Shown here in pieces: positions 58,601 to 64,000 of a stretch of DNA of 64,000 bases. A program made the position numbers and the translations under genes. The notes beneath the pieces were generated by a model. That model was not told where the DNA came from and ran no database searches. It was given only the letters and a program-made list of their open reading frames with translations. The stretch spans positions 411,115 through 475,114 of the forward strand of contig MNCI01005567.1 in the NCBI GenBank assembly GCA_015680685.1. The letters are read 5' to 3'. Origin of the DNA: Gnetum montanum (Eukaryota > Streptophyta > Gnetopsida > Gnetales > Gnetaceae). The stretch's first letter is position 1. Every line of letters begins with the position of its first letter.

Positions 58601-60420
58601 TTCACATAGAACTTGATATACTTGGTTGGATAGGTTATGAAATTAGCCCCAAGTTGTTCTATAACATTGGTGTGAACGTTCCCAATAGAAGAGAACTCTT
58701 GCAAATCTATTTGGACCAACGCCAATGTCCCCTCGTTATTGTGAAGATCATCCTTGTCAATTACAAACTATGATAAGCATTTTTTAGTAATGATAAGAAT
58801 TTTTTAGTAATGCAAGACCAATGGTACAACATGTTTAAAGCATCTTCATAGGACTCACCTCTCAACACAATACACGGTTCTAGGTGGGTTTTGGAAGCAA
58901 GTGCCCATATGACGGGCAACAAACAATGTGTTGTATTTGTGATAGCATTTAAACTTGGGCATGTCCCAAATCCAACATAAGCATCTCAAGCCTCTTGGAC
59001 ATTAATTTGAGCCTTCTATCCCTTTGCCCTTAATCGACCCATCATCCATGAATTTCAAAATGCCCCAGTTCACCATAGACAATAATGTTTCAACAAGTAC
59101 AATAACTGTTTTAGCCAATAAGTGTGACCACACTATCACACTGAAGTGGGTAAGGAGGAACTCTAGGAATTCCTATGCACCTTCCCAAAACTAGATTTCC
59201 TAATCCCCTACCTGTGCATGGGGAGGGGGAACATTAGCCACGGGTTCACTCAGGTAGCACAGGACTCCCACCAGCTCAAGAATGATCAAGATGGGTTTTA
59301 ACATGACCCTACCTAACACAAAAAAAAAGCATTAGTACATTGTTCAAGTGACGATTACTGAGTAGCATGGCGTAACCCTTAGTCTACAGATTTTTCCTTA
59401 GGCATGAAACAGTAAGTCCTTGGCATGGTAAAATAGAACCAAACACTGCATGTAGTGTAGTAGGGTGTTACGTGTAGCATAGTGCAACAGGTATACCCTA
59501 CATAGTGTAGTGGGTATGTCCTGCATAGCATAGCTTAGCAGGCACACCCTGTATAGTGTAGTGTAGTAGCTACACTTTCCACAGGAGCAATAGTTGTATC
59601 ACGCGCAGCGTAGCGAGATGACCGCACTCTATGTAGCGTAGAAAAGTGGAAAGTATGACAGATGCAATAATATAGCAAGCATAACAACATAGTAGATACA
59701 ATACTATAACCAGTGTAGTGGTGTTACCAACATAACAATGTAGCAGGTCTACTAGCATAATAGCATAGTAGCATAGCGGCATAGCATAGAAACTACCAAA
59801 AATGCAATAATCTGGTAATCATGCTAACAAAAACAATGCACACATACAGCATCCTTGTTGCCCTAGCCCTACCCCATTTCATAAAATATAGCAAAATGAA
59901 ATGCAAGAAAAAAGGAAGCTCCTCCTTGCACATGCTACACTATGCTAAACATATGTTACACTGCCTAGAAACTTTTCAAGCAAAAACCCCCTCTATGGGT
60001 GCTATGCTATGCTGAATGTGCATTATGCCACAACTACCCAAAACCCTGCAATGGTGCATTGGCCATTCCCAAAAATGCTAGTCAAGGTAGTGTCGTGCGC
60101 CAACCATAGCGTAGCAAATACCATGGTTGCTGCAACCAGAGTGGCAACAGCCACGACGTAGTGGCCAAAACAGTAGTAAAGGCAATAACAATAGTGTAGC
60201 ATAACAATAGTGATGACTGTAGTAACCAAGATACAAGGACGGAAATAAAAATATAGCTTGATAAGTTACACAACAAAAACGAGGATAGTGTAGCAACTTA
60301 CTGGGAAGATGGGGTCTCCTGTCGCTCCTGAACGTGCATATTGGGAATATGTCGTAGGGTATGCTCCCCTTCATCTATGTTGGCCAATCCTTGATGTTTA
60401 CGTTCACTCTTGTGCACCAT
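55687..60420 (-). pseudogene. Antisense spliced gene of element F (about eight exons)
   Basis: Unknown function, opposite strand to gag-pol. Proposed exons: 60420-60302 (MVHKSERKHQ..., no stop, donor GTAAGT), 59308-58859 (MLKPILIILELVGVL; WDMPKFKCYHK), 58752-58529 (LVQIDLQEFSSIGN), 58406-57406 (RWLCNGILAILVHNL; MFEINEKLFANLFSVSL; WAKYLSKGLQAEM), 57292-56986 (acidic: VEEEEVLATEEET), 56877-56775 (PWTKTPNKFTFM), about 56650-55845 (charged coiled coil; IDLGEEDWTKLTKEEIL), 55749-55687 (ESAGPSGTRDDDAGKDL, stop). About 1,000 codons. Introns start GT and end AG. The exon 1-2 junction is in frame; the next two are one base out as I place them. About a dozen stops and one frameshift (near 58110). Homologous to 32178-35780 in E. 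Confidence 0.68.
59309..60301 (-). repeat. Intron 1 of the antisense gene of F, TAGC-rich
   Basis: 993 bp, donor GTAAGT at 60301-60296, acceptor after a T-run (TTTTTTTTTGTGTTAGGTAG). Between 59440 and 60300 it is filled with TAGC, GTAGTGTAGTAG and CATAGCATAG words, the same as in the LTR and leader of F. The minus-strand frames here (59782-59570, 60374-60078) are repeat by-products. Confidence 0.6.
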
Positions 60421-60550
60421 TGTCTTGCTCACAAATTGGACGTATCAACTACTATGCTATGGTTGCTACGCTATCTTTTATCTCAACCATGCTACACTCT
60501 AAGTGTTAGCTCTAATAGTGAAAGTGACAAGATTACCATGGGTTAATCCC

Positions 60551-60560
60551 CTATTTATAG
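60551..60560 (-). promoter_or_regulatory. TATA box of the antisense gene of F
   Basis: Minus strand reads GGCTATAAATAGGGGATTAA, a near-perfect TATA box 131 bp upstream of the proposed ATG at 60420. It points away from pol, so it would drive the antisense transcript independently of the LTR. Confidence 0.6.
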
Positions 60561-60762
60561 CCTACATAGTTAAAACACATGTCACTTTTAAAGTGTTCCA
60601 CATTCCATGCGTAACGCAGGACATCCTTTGTAGCATAGCAGAAGTCTACTGTAGCATAGCATGGATCTACTACTGTGTAACATGCAGTTGTAGCATAGCA
60701 CGTAGATGCACTAACATGTTTACTTCATTCCTTTATAATGTGACTCATTGACGATCCACTAC

Positions 60763-61009
60763 GACCTTAAACTAGCAATGTTAGCATTTCCTTTACTTTT
60801 TAAACCTGATTACGATTCGCTAAGACCTTAAACTGGCAATTGTGACATACAGTTTTACATTGTTTGGTCTGCTATGACCTTAAACTAGAAATTTTCAATA
60901 TAAAGGTTTGCATGGTTACAGTCTACTATGACCTTATACTAGCAACTCTTTAATTCTATCAACATCTAATCTTGCACAGTAACGGTCCACTAAGACCTTA
61001 AACTGGAAA
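60763..61009. repeat. GACCTTAAACTAGCAA array upstream of the antisense promoter of F
   Basis: Five copies starting at 60763, 60824, 60876, 60930 and 60994 (spacing 61, 52, 54 and 64 bp), each preceded by CTA-GA or CTATGA. It lies between the antisense TATA box and the start of pol, so it could act in either direction. Confidence 0.7.
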
Positions 61010-61103
61010 TCAAGTTGCATTGCATGACTATCTTGCATACATTTCATTGCATGTTACTCTATTAAATAGGTACCACTTGACATTTGTTTGTTTTGCTTCG
61101 AAA

Positions 61104-62880
61104 ATGGCTATGCAGAGTGATCTCCACTTGCCCCTTGTCCTAGTAGGACCTCATGGCAAGTTTATGAGACACTTAAGCTTAGAATCAATAGACTTGGAAC
61201 CATCCACTCATAATACCAATATAGCATCCTTGGAAACATCTCTAGATTGCCTCGAACACCTAGTCCAAGTCTTAGACCTAGAGGCTGGCGATGTAATTGA
61301 GGACCCCCTTATTGAAATCCCTATGACTATGTCTAGAGGTAAGGAAAAAACATTAAGATTCAGTTCCCTACTAGAGGCTCAAGTGCAAGAAAACATCTTG
61401 AAAGTCCTTAGTGACAATGTCAAAGTGTTTGTGTGGTCATATGAAGACATGTCGGGCCTAGATTCATGACTCATACAACACAATATTATTTTAGATCCAC
61501 ATGTCAAGGAAGTTAAACAAAAATCTCGCAAAGTCAAACCAAAGATTGCCTTAACTGTATGTGATGAAATCACCAAACTCTATCAAGCTAGTATCATTAA
61601 TGTAGTCAATTACTCATATTGGGTCTTAAACATTGTAGTCATACCAAAGAAGATTGGGAGTATATGAGTTTTAATAGACTTTAAGGATTTAAATAAGGCA
61701 ACAATTAAGAATGACTTCCCATTGCCTAGCATCGATCAACTTATCGATACTATGGCTGGTCATGCCTTATTGTCCTTCATGGATGGGTTCTCAAGCTATA
61801 ATTAGATTCATATAAACCTAGAGCATCAATTGGCAACTACCTTTATGACCCCTTGGGGAAATTTTTGTTACACAATGATGCCCTTTGGGCTAAAAAATAT
61901 TAGAGCAATGTATCAATGAGCAATGGCATACATCTTTAGTGATTACCTCTTGAAAAGATTAAATGACTACATCGACAACATATTGGTTAAGTCTAAGGAA
62001 GCTACTGATCATCCCAATGATCTAAATGTAGTCCTTCAACATTTTCATAGGCATGACCTATGCCTCAACCCTAGAAAATGTGTTTTTGAAGTAAAAACTA
62101 AACAGATGTTAGGCTTTGTAGTGTCGGAAATGGGGATACGAGTGGACCTTGATAAAGTTAAGGCTATTTTCAATGTAGAACCACCTAAAAATATTAAAGA
62201 GTTGAATAGGTTGCAAGGAATAGTACAGTTTAGAAGAAGGTTCATCGCAAGGTTGACAGATCAACTACACCCGATGCAACACCTGCTTAAGAAGGAAGTC
62301 AACTTCGAGTGGACAGATCAATGTTGAAAAGCCTTTGATGACCTAAAGAAAGAGCTTATGCACCTTCCTACCATTTACCCTCCACAGAGGGATAGCCCTT
62401 TCTACATCTATCTTGCCACCTCAAACACATATATTGCTACACTACTATATCAAAAGAGAGATGACGAGTCTAAAATCCCAGTCTACTACTTAAGTCATGC
62501 ATTGATAGCTCACAAAGAAAAGTACAACAAGGTGGAGAAAAATTATCTTGCCCTAGTGTTTGCGCTTAAAAAGTGGAGACATTACTTGTTTCACAGTAAA
62601 GTCAACATTATATGCAAAAGCAACATACTTTGGGCTATTATAACCAACTTATACGAGAGTAGTAGAATAGCTCGATTGAAGGCCATAACTATAGAGTTCG
62701 ACCTACATTATATGACACAATCATCCACAAAGGATCAAGCAATAGCCACACAGCTTACGACTTCACCTATTGATGACCAAGCAATAATAGAACCTAAGTT
62801 CCTAGATGAGCATGTCAATAGCATAAGTCCTATACCATTAGATTTCGAGGCCAATCTACATTTCAACAGTGCTTCAACTA
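61104..62880 (+). pseudogene. Reverse transcriptase and RNase H of element F
   Basis: Pol starts as its own frame at about 61104 (MAMQSDLHLPLVLVGPHG), in the frame that continues to 63800. RT: KLYQASIINVVNYSYW, VVIPKKIGSI, DFKDLNKATIKNDFPLPSID, LSFMDGFSSYN, TTFMTPWGNFCYTMMPFGLK, then the catalytic box NDYIDNILVKSKE (61963-62000), where the second Asp is Asn. Connection: LNPRKCVFEVKTKQMLGFVV, MQHLLKKEVNFEWTDQC. RNase H: PVYYLSHALIAHKEKYNKVE, LALVFALKKWRHYLFHSKV (62358-62640). Stops are few (for example at 61467, 61666, 61804, 61917, 62325). This is the best-preserved pol in the window. Confidence 0.88.
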
Positions 62881-63240
62881 CATGAGGTGGTAGCGTTGTT
62901 GCTATTCTTACATTTCCATCTGGGGAAATTTAACCCTTCACATATCATTTTACATTCTTTTGCACAAACAACGTAGCCGAGTACGAAGGACTCCTTAGGG
63001 GCCTTCTAGTAGCTCAAGAGTTGAGGATCCAACACTTAGCAATCCATGGCAACTTGCAACTAGTTATCAACTAAATCACTGAAGTCTATGCTTGCAAGGA
63101 GCTACACTTGGAACCTTATTGTGATTTAGCAAAAATTCTACTAAAGCAGTTTGAAACTTTAGACATCCAACATGTGCCACGTAACAAAAACATTGTAGCC
63201 GACACACTAACCACCTTAGCCTTAAATGTGCCATCACATA
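62770..63240 (+). pseudogene. Archaeal-type RNase H of element F
   Basis: The second RNase H, in frame after the first. Its start reads LHFNSASTT where the family has F-D-G-A-S, so the first catalytic Asp is Asn. Then CTNNVAEYEGLLRGLLVAQE (about 62966-63025) with the Glu kept, AIHGNLQLVIN with Asp to Asn, VYACKELHLEPYCDLAKILL, and HVPRNKNIVADTLTTLALNV with the last Asp kept. Every loss is a G-to-A change. This domain identifies the Tat lineage. Confidence 0.82.
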
Positions 63241-63921
63241 TGTTTGCTACCTTGCCTGCCTCAATAATAGAATGTACCGATCCTATCACTCAAGCGGCAC
63301 ACATCACATCTATAAGTACAATGCATACTCAAGAATGGTGTGAAAACATTAAAGCATACCTCCAACATGGTGAACCCCCACATGGCTTGACGTCCACTCA
63401 AAAGGATGCAATATGAAAATGAGCCCAACAACATGTCCTTGTGGGAGAAAACACTTTATGCAAATGCTCTTATGATGGAATATTGCTAGCTTGCGTTAGT
63501 GGGGAAGAAGCACAAAAGATTGTTGATGAAGTCTATGAGGGATTATGTGGGGGACACATAGCCCCTAGGGCTATGGTAGCAAAAATAAGATTCTTAGGTT
63601 ACTACTGGCCTTACATGGAATGTGATTACATTGCCAAGGTTAGGGCATGCGATGTATGTCAACACCATGGGGACTTTATACACGTATCACCTACTAAATT
63701 ACATACCATGCAGATCACATGGCCCTTCCAACATTGGGGACTAGATATCATAGGACCCATTACACCTAAGTCTTCTATAGGGCATAGTTCATTATTACTA
63801 CAACTAAATCTTTTACAAAATGGGTAGAAGCTATTCCCCTCAGAAAAACTACATCCNATTTTACAAAATGGGTAGAAGCTATTCCCCTCAGAAAAACTAC
63901 ATCCCAACAAGTTTGCAACTN
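63240..63921 (+). pseudogene. Integrase of element F, N-terminal half
   Basis: The clean frame 63441-63827 reads LLACVSGEEAQKIVDEVYEG, GGHIAPRAMVAKIRF, YYWPYMECDY and RACDVCQHHGD. In this zinc-binding region the first His is Tyr. QHWGLDIIGPITPKSSIGHS follows, with the first catalytic Asp at about 63743. The frame then shifts by one base at 63789 and hits the duplicated block and single Ns at 63857 and 63921. The second half is not in the window. Confidence 0.8.
63811..63904. other. Identical 46-bp repeat around a single N: assembly join
   Basis: 63811-63856 and 63859-63904 are identical (TTTTACAAAATGGGTAGAAG...), separated by an N and one A. This looks like an unmerged contig overlap, not biology. 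Confidence 0.85.
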
Positions 63922-64000
63922 TTTATCATACGATCTAGCCTAGCAATGAGCAGCTGATTCCTCAACTAGCCGTACACATTAGACTCTGGAGTTACCAAGC
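63922..64000. other. Sequence after the second single N, unrelated to F
   Basis: 79 bp that do not continue the integrase frame in either strand; probably from another contig joined at 63921. Confidence 0.6.

Larger units (their letters stand above)
49376..63921 (+). mobile_element. Element F: Tat-lineage retrotransposon with antisense gene (3' end missing)
   Basis: The 5' LTR is 49376-50712; CAACA at 49371-49375 would be the left target copy. The order is primer site, leader rich in TAGC words, gag, protease, accessory region (55375-61009) with an eight-exon antisense gene, then one long pol frame (RT, RNase H, second RNase H, integrase). Sequence stops in integrase at an assembly join. F and E share all modules and are homologous, but F has far fewer stops, and its pol stays in a single frame for about 2.7 kb, so F is the younger copy. 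No 3' LTR is in the window. Confidence 0.82.

Noticed and set aside
59570-60374. Several minus-strand frames rich in Cys, Tyr and Leu
   Set aside because: They arise from TAGC/GCTA repeats in the intron of the antisense gene; composition follows the repeat and they fall in an interval bounded by a good donor and acceptor.

Overview
The window is repeat DNA from a large plant nuclear genome, most likely a gymnosperm such as a conifer (inference). The grounds are AT-rich sequence, no recognisable host gene, and layers of very old, nested, unpurged LTR retrotransposons. CAA, CAG and TGG codons have widely decayed to stops and CpG to TpG or CpA, the footprint of long-term cytosine methylation. 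Nearly every short open frame is a scrap of a retroelement gene.

Layout, left to right. (1) 1-2017: 5' part of an Athila-like Ty3/gypsy element A, minus strand. (2) 2018-3041 and 9560 to about 11400: two halves of a minus-strand L1-type LINE. (3) 3042-9559: element B, plus strand, inserted in that LINE, with 5-bp target duplications AGGAC/AGGAT; it has gag but no RT-RNaseH-integrase. (4) about 13466: a possible tRNA-derived SINE. (5) 13871 to about 47400: element D, plus strand, the same non-autonomous type as B, broken twice. Element C (13893-21143, minus, autonomous-type Athila-like pol) sits 22 bp inside D's 5' LTR. Element E (25056-45333, plus, about 20.3 kb) sits inside D's protease. (6) 47401-49375: a fragment G of another retroelement, with an assembly gap. 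(7) 49376 to the end: element F, plus strand, same superfamily as E, less decayed, inserted in G and cut off at an assembly join near 63921.

A-D share TGATGA...TCATCA LTR ends and a decayed primer-binding site resembling the tRNA-Asp type. E and F carry two RNase H domains (retroviral type plus an archaeal-like one), which marks the Tat lineage.

The most interesting structure is in E and F. Between protease and reverse transcriptase both carry a long accessory region with a multi-exon gene on the OPPOSITE strand. In F it has a TATA box (60551-60560), a start at 60420, about eight exons with recognisable splice sites, a coiled-coil C-terminal part and a stop at 55687. E has a homologous but shortened copy (32178-35780). 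Exon 1 ends in the same phase in both, and several exons align at protein level. Upstream of this antisense gene lie element-specific repeat arrays (about 180-bp units in E, TAGC-rich sequence in F) whose motifs recur in that element's own LTR, and an ACCTTAAACTAG motif marks the module boundaries. I do not know of a described element with a spliced antisense gene in this position.
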